Shown: piece after piece, positions 42,801 through 51,301 of the stretch
How the letters are laid out: the number at the start of each line of letters is the position of its first letter
How positions within the stretch are numbered: position 1 is the first letter of the stretch
From: Thecamonas trahens ATCC 50062
Taxonomy: Eukaryota; Apusozoa; Apusomonadida; Apusomonadidae
DNA length: 64,000 nucleotides
NCBI RefSeq assembly: GCF_000142905.1
Contig: NW_013657657.1
Span: 40,058 to 104,057 of the forward strand
Direction: 5' to 3'
Position numbers and translations under genes: made by a program
The notes under the pieces: model-generated
The model's input: the letters and a program-made list of their open reading frames with translations, nothing else
The model's database searches: none
Told to the model about the DNA's origin: nothing

Positions 42801-44918
42801 GTTAATGCGCCGTCGCTCATCACTCTCCTGCTATTCCGCGACCCGGCGTCGCAGCTTGTGCTCTCGCAGCAGGCGCGGGCTGCGCCGTCGGCGCTCCTCC
42901 CGCCGGGCAAGTGGAAGGCCAAGACGCTCTGCTCACACGTCCGTGCTGTTGAGCCGCAAGACGTAGTCGACGCGTGGGCTCAGAGCCAGCGCGGCAAGGT
43001 CGCGCCAAAGCGCGTTGTCCTCAACCGCGGCGACGTGCTCGCCTTTGAAGGCCCCGACCGGGTCATCGTTGGCACCGGGTGGGACGTTGACGACAGTCCG
43101 CTGGCTGCACCTGAAGTCTCGACCGCCATCCTCCTCCTCGACGAGCACGAGCAGCTGGTCGGCGTGGTCTCGGCGAGGTCGCCGCGGTGGCCGACCGAAG
43201 ACTCGCCGCTCTACGCGTTGCACGCGTCAGGCGAGGCTGCAGTGTGGCCAGCCTCGGTCCACGCGCCGTCGCTCCTCGACTCGGGTGTGGTCATGCACTC
43301 GGGCGAGCAAGGTCGCGGCGCTGACGCCGAGGCCGGGCCCTCGTCGGGCTCGCACGACCCCGAAGCGCTCTTTGTCGAGCTCGACTTGGTCCCGCCGCAG
43401 ATCGCGCAGCTTGTCGTTGTGGTCTCGGCCTTCCGCTCGTCGTTTGACTCGGTCTCTGGCGCCTACATCCGCCTCATCAACGCGTCGTCATCTCCCAAGC
43501 GCGAGATCGCCATGTTTGACATCGGCGACCTCCGTGGCGACCACAACGCCGTCGTCATGTCCTCGCTCTACCGCGACTCGGAGTCGCCGGGCAAGTGGAA
43601 GTTCCGCGCGGTCGGCAACCACGCCCTCGGCTCGGGCTACGCCGACCTGCTCGCCTTTCTGGAACAGTCACGCCACGAAGTCCGACCGGCGACCCAGCAC
43701 GTGCTCGCCCTCAACGCCGGCGACATGGTCCTCTTTGACGGCTCGCAGTCGGCCACGGTGGTCGCCGAGTGGGAACTCGCGCCCGGCTCGACCCTCCCGC
43801 CGCTCGAGTTTTCGGCGTATGTCTTTGACACCCGCGGCGGGCCGGTTGGCCGCATCGATGCCAATACCACCGCTGGTTGCTCCGGCTCGGTCCTCTTTGA
43901 GCCGCGCCTCAACGCGCCGCACCGCATCGCCGTCCGCCTCGACGCCGTCCCGGACTCGGTCATGACGGTCATGTTTGTGCTCACTGCCTTTGGCGCCGAC
44001 TTTTCCGCCCTCAACAAGCTCACCGTCAAGCTCGCCGACGCCACCATCGCCTCGGAGCCCGACCGCGACATTGCCGCCTACGAACTCTTCGATTCGGCCC
44101 TCCGCGGCGAGCACTGTGCTGAGCTCGCCGCGCTGCTCTTCCGCGACGAGGAGTCGGGCGGGCGGTGGAAGTTTAAGGCCGTGGGTGAGGCTCTTGGCGT
44201 CGTTGCCTCGCCGGTCGAGCTCGTCTCGGTCCTCCAGCCACGGCTGGCGTCGGACCTTGCCCGCTCGCTCGCCCTCACCCAGGGCGACATCCTCACCTTT
44301 GAGGGCGCATCCAAGGTTGTCTTTGGTCTCGGATGGGACGGGGCGCAAGGCACGCTCTCGGCCTCGCTCCGCCTCACCGCCGGCGCCCTGCTCCTCGACG
44401 ACAAAGCCGCCCTCTCCGAGGTCGTGTGGTCGGGCAACACCAACTCGGCGGCACAAGGCTGTGTCTCGTTTGTCGACGGCCGCATCGCCGCCGAAGTTGT
44501 CGACGACGAGCAGTTTGTCATCAACCTCGATCACGTCCCGCTCTCGGTCCGCCACATCTTCTTTGTCGCTGCCGGCTTTGAGGTCAACGACTGGCCGCGC
44601 GTCGAGCACACCTACATCCGCATGGCCGACGTTTCGGATGGCTTTGACGAGCGCGAAGTGGCCAAGCTCGACTTGCTCCGCTCCGGGCCGGGCGCGACGA
44701 ACGCAGTTGTTCTCGGACACCTCTACCGCGAGTTTGACGAGCTCGACGCGGCACCCATGGCCGCCGGCGCTGGCAAGTGGAAGTTTATGGCCATCGGCCA
44801 GCCGGCCGACGGCACCACCTTTGCACAGATGCTGCCAGCCGTCCGGCCGTATGTGGTCGAGAGCGGCGGTGTTGTGGTTGCGAACAAGGGCTGCTGTGCT
44901 GGGTGCGTCGTGTCGTAA
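39612..44918 (+). CDS. Eight-module TerD-like protein with C-terminal CaaX box
   Basis: Exon 1 is 39612-39700, the intron is 39701-39866 (166 nt, GTACGC...CTCAG), and exon 2 is 39867-44918, giving ~1,710 residues. Exon 1 needs one extra C in the C6 run at 39628-39633 to join MSSVDAP to VQLNKGVVVTLGNG, a typical TerD start. Eight TerD-like modules follow, starting near 39,641, 40,446, 41,031, 41,580, 42,313, 43,012, 43,699 and 44,269. Each opens with a strand like LNRGDVLAFEGP and V..GW, and all but the first close with a strand like GKWKFRAVG; the first is weaker at its end. TerD domains are Ca-binding beta-sandwiches known from bacterial tellurite/stress operons and a few amoebae (Dictyostelium CABP1). 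Here the Asp-rich Ca site is only partly kept. The C-terminus KGCCAGCVVS is a farnesylation-type CaaX with extra cysteines, so membrane anchoring is likely. Confidence 0.85.
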
Positions 44919-44944
44919 ACCGATAACTCAAAGTGCATGCCTGG

Positions 44945-47900
44945 TTACTTGGCCGGTGTGTGGCTCGCCGGGCACGCCGTGATGTTGGCCTGGAGACGAA
45001 GGACGAGGTCGATGAGCTGCTGCTGCGAGAGAAGCCTGGGGTTGACATTAAAGTCGTTAATGACGGGCGCGGTGTAGCTCGCGCCGACCGACGACATCGA
45101 CCGCGGGCGGTGGGCCGGGTCTGCCACCGGCGAGTACGACGGTGGAGCATGCGCAGGATTGGACGCAGGCGCAGGCGCAAAGGCCGGCGGCGAGGCAGTC
45201 GGCGGGCTGGTGTGTGCAGAGTGCTGCGCCGGCGTCGGGCCGAGCAGCGGATTGTGCCCCAGCAGCGGGTTGGACGACGTTCGGTTCATCGGATGGTGGG
45301 CCGGGGTGCGACCGGCGGCAGTCGCAGCACTCGCCATCGAGTGGCCGCCGTACGACGAGTGACGCCGCGGTGCACTCGAGCCGCCAGCGGCGCGGTGTGC
45401 GGCAATGGAGGCGCCGGCACCGGGTGCTGCGATCGATATCGATGGTGACGACGAGGCAAGCGGCGACGCCGAGGACGCGGCGTTGGCGAGAGCCGGGCCA
45501 GCCTTGGCGGCGATTTTGCGCGCCATGAGCTCAAAGACAAAGTTGACGTTGGAGGCCGTGAGCGAGGAGGCTTCGAGGAAGACGGCGCCGAGCCTGTCGC
45601 CGAGAGCGACGGCGTCTTCTGAGCGGACAACACGGCGGGCAGCCTTGTCGGCATGGGTTCCGACGAGAATGATGGGCAGGCCGCGGGTGGGTGCGCCCAT
45701 GCGGCGGAGGTGGTCCATCATGTCAGAGACGACGGCAAACGACGAGGACGAGACGATGGAGAAGACGAGGAAAATGCCGTGGATGGCCGGTGATGCGGCA
45801 GTGAGTGCGGGGAGCGTGTTGGTGTTGGCCTCGTGAAGGCGCATGTGCTTCTGTACACCGTCGAGCGAGGCGACAACGTTGAACTGTTCGCGCGGATCGG
45901 GCGTCGTCGTGTAGCGCGACTCAAACGGCGAGCCGGCGGCGCGCTTGAGAAGTGCCGTCTTACCGGCGCGCTCCTCGCCGAGGACGATTACGCAGTACGA
46001 GTCTGCGACAGGGCGGGCGGCGTTGATGCGGCCGACCGCAGGCGCGGCGGCGGCGGCGGCGCCGACAGTGGCAGCGGCGGCGCTTGGAGCGCGGCTGGAG
46101 GCCGACATGGTGGCAGCCCGGATCGAGGCCGAGACGGTGGCGGTGTCGTCAAACTCGAGAGCAAGGTCGCCGTCGCCGAGGCGGGCGGCCGGGTTTGGAC
46201 TGCCTCCGGTCGAAGAGCCGCCCGAGGCCAGGGCGGCGGCGGCGGCGGCGGTGCGGTACTGCGGATCATCGACGGCCGGCGGCGGGAGCGAGACCGAGGT
46301 TGACCGGCGGCGGTTGTTGAGGTCTTCGATGTGGGCCTTGAAGGTCTCCATCGCAGTGCGAAGGGCAGAGACAAAGGCCTTTTTGGCGCCGGCGGTCGGG
46401 AGTGTGATGACGTAGTTGGAGCCGTGGCGAACGTCGGCAAGCTGGAAGGTTGGCAGCTCGGTGGCGTCGTCGTTGATGACGAGGTCGCGGAGGATGAGCG
46501 AGAGCTTGTACTTGTAGCGTTCCTTGTTGGGCTTGGTGAGGACAAGCAGATCGTTGAAGAGGAAGTAGTAGCGCTCCTTCTCGCCGTTGAGGACAAACGG
46601 GCCCTGGTCGACCAGGCGCCGGGTCGGGTTGACGAGGCCCTTGGGCGCGGAGATCATCGAGTTGGCGGCAAGAACCACACCGCGCTTGGCTTCGTTGTCA
46701 CGCTTCTTCTCATTGATGTCGTCGGCGATGGCGCAAATGAGCTCAAAGGCACGCTCGACTTCGGCACGGCCAGGCGCCAACGGGCCGAGCTCCTTGAGGA
46801 GCGCCCGGAGCAGGAGCGGGTACTTACAGATGCGCTGGATGGGCTTGATGAGAAAGTCGCCGGCGCCAAGGCCGCCAGCGGCGGCAGCGCGGGTGTCGCA
46901 GAACGCGGCCATGGCCGACTTTTTCTTGGCTTTGTCCAGCAAGTTGAGCGCGTTGACCTGGTTGTTACAGTAGTCCGAGTACATCTTGAGGTACTGCGAA
47001 ACGTTAATGAGAGCGCCTGCAATGGCGGCGACAAGTTGGTCCTGCGGCGCATCCTTGCGCGCCGCGAGCAAGTCGTTCATGAGCATGGTGTTGGTCTCGA
47101 GCAGCGGCTCGATGGTCATAAAGATCTCATTGACCGTGGAGTTCTCCACAAACTTGGCCGCCCGCAGCGGCAAAATGTATTCGTTGACAATGTAGTGCAG
47201 ATCCTGGACGTAGCCGACCTCGGTGTCGACGATTTCGTTGATGACAAACATGGCGTTCTTGGGTACGACCTCAAACTGCGAGGCGTCAAAGTCGACAATC
47301 TGTGGGGCGGTGGCGGTCGCGGGCACAGGCGCAGGAGTGGGTGCAGGCGCAGGTGCGGGCTCGGGTGTAGTTGCTGCAGGTGCAGGATTCAGCTGCGGCA
47401 GTGGCTTGGGCAGCGGCTTGGCCGCAGGCATCGCCGTCGACGTCGGCGTCGGTGCCGGTGCCGGCGCCGAAGTCGTGTCCCCCGCCGACGGATCGAGCGG
47501 CTGCGAGTCGGACATGGCCGAGCGCATGCGCGGCCACAGGGTGTCCGGCAACTTTTTGGGGAGTGCAAATCCAGTGTGGAGGAGCTGGTGGGCGAGGTAC
47601 TGCATGACGACGGCCGAGGCGCTGTCGATGGGCTCATCGGGGCTGGCCTTGACGAGCTTGAGCAGACGGGATCGGTCCTTGTCGGAGAGTGGGGCAGGTG
47701 CAGCAGCCTCGCAAGCGGCAAGAACAGCCGCAGCCGAGGGACCTTGGGGAGCATCGGCAGCCAAGCGAGCATAGGTAGCTTCCCAGGCAGCCTGGTCCGC
47801 TTGCGAGTAGGGCGGATCAAGGAGACGAGGAAGCGGACGATGAGGATGATCGGAACGAGCAGCAGCAGCAGCATCAAGTGGAAGACCAGCCTGAGCCATA

Positions 47901-48130
47901 GCAATGAGACGAAGAAAAAGATAGAACTCTTCCCGAGAAAGATCACCAGAGGCAGTGGTATCCGCAAGAGACCATACAGCACGGAGTGTCTTCCGAGGAA
48001 GGTGCGTGCCACGGGAGAACTGGAGGACAGCCGTGCCAGAGATGGTTCCCTCGTCGCTTCCACCAGACAGTTCTTGGAACACCGCAGGATACACTGCAAG
48101 CTCCTCGGGGGTGAGGCTGATGGAGCTCAT
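44945..48130 (-). CDS. EH-EH-DH-PH-Ras-like GTPase fusion protein
   Basis: This is a 1,061-residue, single-exon protein. Residues 8-90 and 104-205 look like two EH domains (LPRKTLRAVWSLAD; GFALPKKLPDTLWP), which bind NPF peptides in endocytosis. After a Pro/Ala linker, residues ~295-480 form a DH RhoGEF domain (NEIVDTEVGYVQDLHYIVNEY; DFLIKPIQRICKYPLLLRAL in two parts) and ~505-600 a PH domain. Residues ~709-875 are Ras-like: P-loop GEERAGKT (718-725), with G3 DxxG replaced by LHEANTN, G4 reading GTHAD instead of NKxD, and EASS at G5. Nucleotide binding may therefore be weak or altered. The tail is disordered. The EH-DH-PH part resembles intersectin/Pan1-type endocytic scaffolds. Its stop is 26 bp from the TerD stop. 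Confidence 0.88.
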   Translation of the reverse strand: MSSISLTPEELAVYPAVFQELSGGSDEGTISGTAVLQFSRGTHLPRKTLRAVWSLADTTASGDLSREEFYLFLRLIAMAQAGLPLDAAAAARSDHPHRPLPRLLDPPYSQADQAAWEATYARLAADAPQGPSAAAVLAACEAAAPAPLSDKDRSRLLKLVKASPDEPIDSASAVVMQYLAHQLLHTGFALPKKLPDTLWPRMRSAMSDSQPLDPSAGDTTSAPAPAPTPTSTAMPAAKPLPKPLPQLNPAPAATTPEPAPAPAPTPAPVPATATAPQIVDFDASQFEVVPKNAMFVINEIVDTEVGYVQDLHYIVNEYILPLRAAKFVENSTVNEIFMTIEPLLETNTMLMNDLLAARKDAPQDQLVAAIAGALINVSQYLKMYSDYCNNQVNALNLLDKAKKKSAMAAFCDTRAAAAGGLGAGDFLIKPIQRICKYPLLLRALLKELGPLAPGRAEVERAFELICAIADDINEKKRDNEAKRGVVLAANSMISAPKGLVNPTRRLVDQGPFVLNGEKERYYFLFNDLLVLTKPNKERYKYKLSLILRDLVINDDATELPTFQLADVRHGSNYVITLPTAGAKKAFVSALRTAMETFKAHIEDLNNRRRSTSVSLPPPAVDDPQYRTAAAAAALASGGSSTGGSPNPAARLGDGDLALEFDDTATVSASIRAATMSASSRAPSAAAATVGAAAAAAPAVGRINAARPVADSYCVIVLGEERAGKTALLKRAAGSPFESRYTTTPDPREQFNVVASLDGVQKHMRLHEANTNTLPALTAASPAIHGIFLVFSIVSSSSFAVVSDMMDHLRRMGAPTRGLPIILVGTHADKAARRVVRSEDAVALGDRLGAVFLEASSLTASNVNFVFELMARKIAAKAGPALANAASSASPLASSSPSISIAAPGAGASIAAHRAAGGSSAPRRHSSYGGHSMASAATAAGRTPAHHPMNRTSSNPLLGHNPLLGPTPAQHSAHTSPPTASPPAFAPAPASNPAHAPPSYSPVADPAHRPRSMSSVGASYTAPVINDFNVNPRLLSQQQLIDLVLRLQANITACPASHTPAK

Positions 48131-48337
48131 GCTTGTAGGGGGGGTAGGGAGGGGGGGGGGGGGTAGGGGGAGGGGGGGGAGGCGTGTTTCCGTGAATGGG
48201 GTAAAGTGGTGGGCGTTGCGGACAGGAGGGAATGAACGGAGGAAAGGGGGGAGGGGGGGGGGGGGTCGGCTACTGATCGGCTACTGATCGGCTGCTGATC
48301 GGCTGCTGATCGGCTACTGATCGGCTACTGGTCGGCT
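48131..48337. other. Intergenic spacer with G runs and 11-bp repeats
   Basis: This spacer separates two head-to-tail minus-strand genes. It has plus-strand G runs at about 48,136-48,180 and 48,246-48,265. Six copies of an 11-bp unit CGGCTACTGAT (some CGGCTGCTGAT) occupy about 48,266-48,336, directly after the Grx3 stop. Confidence 0.8.
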
Positions 48338-49417
48338 TTACGAGGGAGGAGCAAGTGCAGCCTCCAGCTCGCCATCCTCGGCAAGCTCGTGGGCAATGTC
48401 ATTGCCGCCGATGAGCTTGCCGTGGGCGTAGAGCTGTGGGAAGGTCGGCCAGTTGGAGTAGGTCTTGAGGCCTTGGCGGACGTCGTCGTCGGAGAGGATG
48501 TCGAACGAGCCGTAGGTGATGCCTGTCGAATTGAGCAGCGTCACCATCTTGCGCGAGAAGCCGCAGCGCGGCTCGTCGGGCGTGCCCTTGATGAAGACCA
48601 TGACCGGATGCGAGGCGATGAGCTCGGCGAGCCGGGCGTTGAGCGCGTCGCGCTTGGCGTACGCCGCAGCAATCATCGGCGCAAGCTCGTCATCTTCGGC
48701 GAGCTCGGCCATGATGTCGAGCCCGCCCACAAGCTTGCCCGAGATGTACAGCTGCGGGAAGGTCGGCCAGTTGGAGTAGGTCTTGAGGCCCTGCCGGACC
48801 GCCGGGTCTGAGAGGATGTCAAACGAGGCAAAGTCGACCGGCGCACCGCCCACGTCCACGCTCTGCAGCAGACCAATCGCCTTGCGAGAGAACCCGCACT
48901 GCGGCGCACTCGGCTCACCCTTCATGAACAGCACCACCGGCGCCGAGTCGATGATTCCCTGCATCCGCCGCTCGAGCTTCTTCTTTTCCTTGGCCGCAGC
49001 CTTGGCCGCCTCCTCGGAGCTCGCCGCGCCGCCCGCAGGCGCAGCACTGCCCGCGCCGCCCGCAGGCGCAGCGCTGCCCGCACCGCTGGTAGCACTCATG
49101 GCGTTGGCCTCGTTGATGATGCGGACGAGGGCCGGGGCGTTTGCGCCCTCCAGCCGGGCGACCTCCTTGCCGGCAAGAAAGACGACAAAGGTGGGGACCG
49201 AGACCACGTTGTGCGCAAGCGAGAGGCCCGGCACGTCCTCGGCCTCGACCCGCACATGGGTCACGTTCTCTGCAGGGACAGTGTGGACCACAGCCTCCAT
49301 CTGGCTCGACGGGCCGCACCACGCCGCCCCAAAGTGGACCACCACAGGGCCGGCCTGGGCAAGCGCAGCCTTGGCCGCAGCCTCGGTCGTCGGCCGCAGA
49401 ATCTCCGAGGACGACAT
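48338..49417 (-). CDS. Monothiol glutaredoxin of Grx3/Grx4/PICOT type (Trx-Grx-Grx)
   Basis: The protein has 359 residues. Residues ~10-105 form a thioredoxin-like domain whose active site reads WCGPS (33-37), so the second cysteine is missing as in other PICOT-type proteins. An Ala/Gly-Pro linker and a Lys-rich helix follow. Two glutaredoxin domains carry the monothiol site CGFS at 174-177 and 285-288, each followed by the glutathione/Fe-S contacts TYSNWPTFPQLY and G(L/N)DI. Such proteins hold bridging [2Fe-2S] clusters with glutathione and BolA partners and act in cytosolic iron sensing and iron-sulfur delivery. The two Grx domains are highly alike, consistent with a tandem duplication. It is a single exon, divergent from ETF-beta across a minisatellite. 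Confidence 0.95.
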   Translation of the reverse strand: MSSSEILRPTTEAAAKAALAQAGPVVVHFGAAWCGPSSQMEAVVHTVPAENVTHVRVEAEDVPGLSLAHNVVSVPTFVVFLAGKEVARLEGANAPALVRIINEANAMSATSGAGSAAPAGGAGSAAPAGGAASSEEAAKAAAKEKKKLERRMQGIIDSAPVVLFMKGEPSAPQCGFSRKAIGLLQSVDVGGAPVDFASFDILSDPAVRQGLKTYSNWPTFPQLYISGKLVGGLDIMAELAEDDELAPMIAAAYAKRDALNARLAELIASHPVMVFIKGTPDEPRCGFSRKMVTLLNSTGITYGSFDILSDDDVRQGLKTYSNWPTFPQLYAHGKLIGGNDIAHELAEDGELEAALAPPS

Positions 49418-50049
49418 CTTGTGTAGGTGTAACGGTGAGGGAGTGGGTGTGAGTGAAGAACGACGTCAAGTGTTGTTCTTGCCGAGAGGGCACCTTGGTC
49501 CGTGTCCGAGCCCGAGCCCCGAGCCCTGAGCTCTCCGACTCGGTCGCCGTGTCGCCGTCTCTCCGTGTCGCAGTTCCACGACCCGACCCAAACCAACCAA
49601 CCAACTCTGCGCTGACGCAGCCATTGTCCCCCAATCCTCAACCCAATCCCCAACCCAAACCCGACCAGCATCTCTGCGTCTGCGCAACCAGATCCCAACC
49701 GCACCAGGTACAACCATTGCAACCGGATCCCCAACCCAAACCCGACCAGCATCTCTGCGTCTGCGCAACCAGATCCCAACCGCACCAGGTACAACCATTG
49801 CAACCGGATCCCCAACCCAAACCCGACCAGCATCTCTGCGTCTGCGCAACCAGATCCCAACCGCACCAGGTACAACCATTGCAACCGGATCCCCAACCCA
49901 AACCCGACCGGCACCTCTGCGTCTGCGCAACCAGATCCCAACCGCACCAGGTACAACCATTGCCACCCAATCCCCAACCCAAACCCGACCAGCATCTCTG
50001 CGCCTGCGCAATGCTAATTTGACCCATCCCCTCTCCCTCTCTCCACCTC
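49418..50049. promoter_or_regulatory. Divergent region between Grx3 and ETF-beta genes
   Basis: These 632 bp lie between two divergent start codons. The distal half is an 81-bp minisatellite (49,655-50,012). The rest is C-rich with no recognisable gene. A 189-codon plus-strand frame across it exists only because the repeat period is a multiple of three. Confidence 0.6.
49655..50012. repeat. 81-bp minisatellite, about 4.4 copies
   Basis: The anchor CCCGACCAGCATCTCTGCG (CCCGACCGGCACCTCTGCG in one copy) recurs at 49660, 49741, 49822, 49903 and 49984, exactly 81 bp apart. Each unit also contains CGCACCAGGTACAACCATTG. Copies differ by only a few substitutions, mainly in the last two. Confidence 0.97.
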
Positions 50050-51250
50050 ATGGCGGCAAACGGAGCATTCGGCCGCGTCCTTGTGGGCGTCAAGCGCGTC
50101 ATTGACTACGCCGTCAAGGTCCGCGTCAAGCCGGACAAGTCCGGTGTGGAGACGGTTAATGTCAAGCACTCGCTCAACCCCTTCTGTGAGATTGCTGTAC
50201 GCCGTCGCTCCCTCCCTTTGTCCTTCCCCCCCATGCCCTTCCCCCCCCCCCTCCCCCCTCCCTCCCACCGCCCAGTCGCACACCGTCACTGCCACAGATC
50301 CCCCCCTCTCGCTCACTGCTCCCTCTCTTCACCCCCTCCCTTCCCTCCCCCATCCCCACCACCACCCGCATCACTATCCTGCCTTCCTTCTCCCCGCCCC
50401 CATCCATCTTCCCTCCCTCCCTCCCCCTTCCNNNNNNNNNNNNNNNNNNNNNNNNNNNNNNNNNNNNNNNNNNNNNNNNNNNNNNNNNNNNNNNNNNNNN
50501 NNNNNNNNNNNNNNNNNNNNNNNNNNNNNNNCTCCTCCTCCTCCCTCCCCCGCCCCCCCCCTTTCCCGTCCTTCCCCTCCCTCCCCCCTCCCCCCCGAAA
50601 TTTTGCTCACACCCACACACCCACAGGTCGAAGAGGCTGTCCGCATGAAGGAGGCAGGCCTGGCTACCGAGGTTGTTGCTGTGTGCGTTGGACCCAAGAA
50701 GGCGCAGGAGAACATCCGCTCGGCTCTGGCTATGGGCGCCGATCGTGGCATTCACATCGAGACGGACGAGGAGGTCGCTCCGCTCAACGTCGCCCGCATC
50801 TTGGCCGAGGTCGCAAAGGCCGAGGAGCCGTCCATGTTCATCCTTGGCAAGCAGGCCATCGACGACGACTCCAACCAGACCGGCCAGCTCCTCGGCGGTT
50901 TCCTTGGTTGGCCGCAAGGCACCATGGCCTCCAAGATCGAGCCGGTCTCAGACACCGCTGTCCACGTCACCCGCGAGATCGATGGCGGCCTCGAGACCCT
51001 CGAGCTCTCGCTCCCGGCTGTCGTCACCGCAGACCTCCGCCTCAACAAGCCGCGCTTTGCCGCCCTCCCCAACATCATGAAGGCCAAGCGCAAGAAGATC
51101 GACGCAAAGACCCCCGCTGACTTTGGCGTTGACATGGCCTCCTCGCTCCAGACCCTCGAGGTCAACGAGCCGCCCGTCCGTGAGGCCGGCATCATGGTCG
51201 GCTCTGTCGACGAGCTCGTCGAGAAGCTCAAGGGCGACGGGCTCATCTGA
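50050..51250 (+). CDS. ETFB: Electron transfer flavoprotein subunit beta, two exons
   Basis: Exon 1 is 50050-50196, the intron is 50197-50626 (GTACGC...CACAG; it contains a 100-N gap), and exon 2 is 50627-51250, giving 256 residues like animal ETFB. The splice joins [11 protein letters not shown] to [11 protein letters not shown] as in the family. Signature stretches include [62 protein letters not shown] and [17 protein letters not shown]-beta, with ETF-alpha, carries electrons from acyl-CoA and amino-acid dehydrogenases to ETF-ubiquinone oxidoreductase in the mitochondrial matrix, and binds AMP structurally. No classical N-terminal presequence is visible, as in animal ETFB. The stop is 51 bp from the convergent BEACH gene. 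Confidence 0.97.
50432..50531. other. Assembly gap (100 N) inside the ETFB intron
   Basis: A run of exactly 100 N flanked on both sides by C/T-rich intron sequence. The size is probably a placeholder. Confidence 0.99.
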
Positions 51251-51301
51251 TCGAGCTCCCCGCTGCCCCATCCCTCATCCCAACCCTGTAAACCGCGTTG
51301 T

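Noticed and set aside
43668-44720. 350-codon minus-strand frame under the TerD gene, and similar long antisense frames elsewhere
   Set aside because: These are shadows of GC-rich third positions in the sense gene. They show charged low-complexity composition and no family motifs.
49453-50022. 189-codon plus-strand frame (and minus-strand frames) with 27-residue repeats
   Set aside because: All frames stay open because the minisatellite period (81) is divisible by three. There is no conserved domain and it lies between two divergent promoters.
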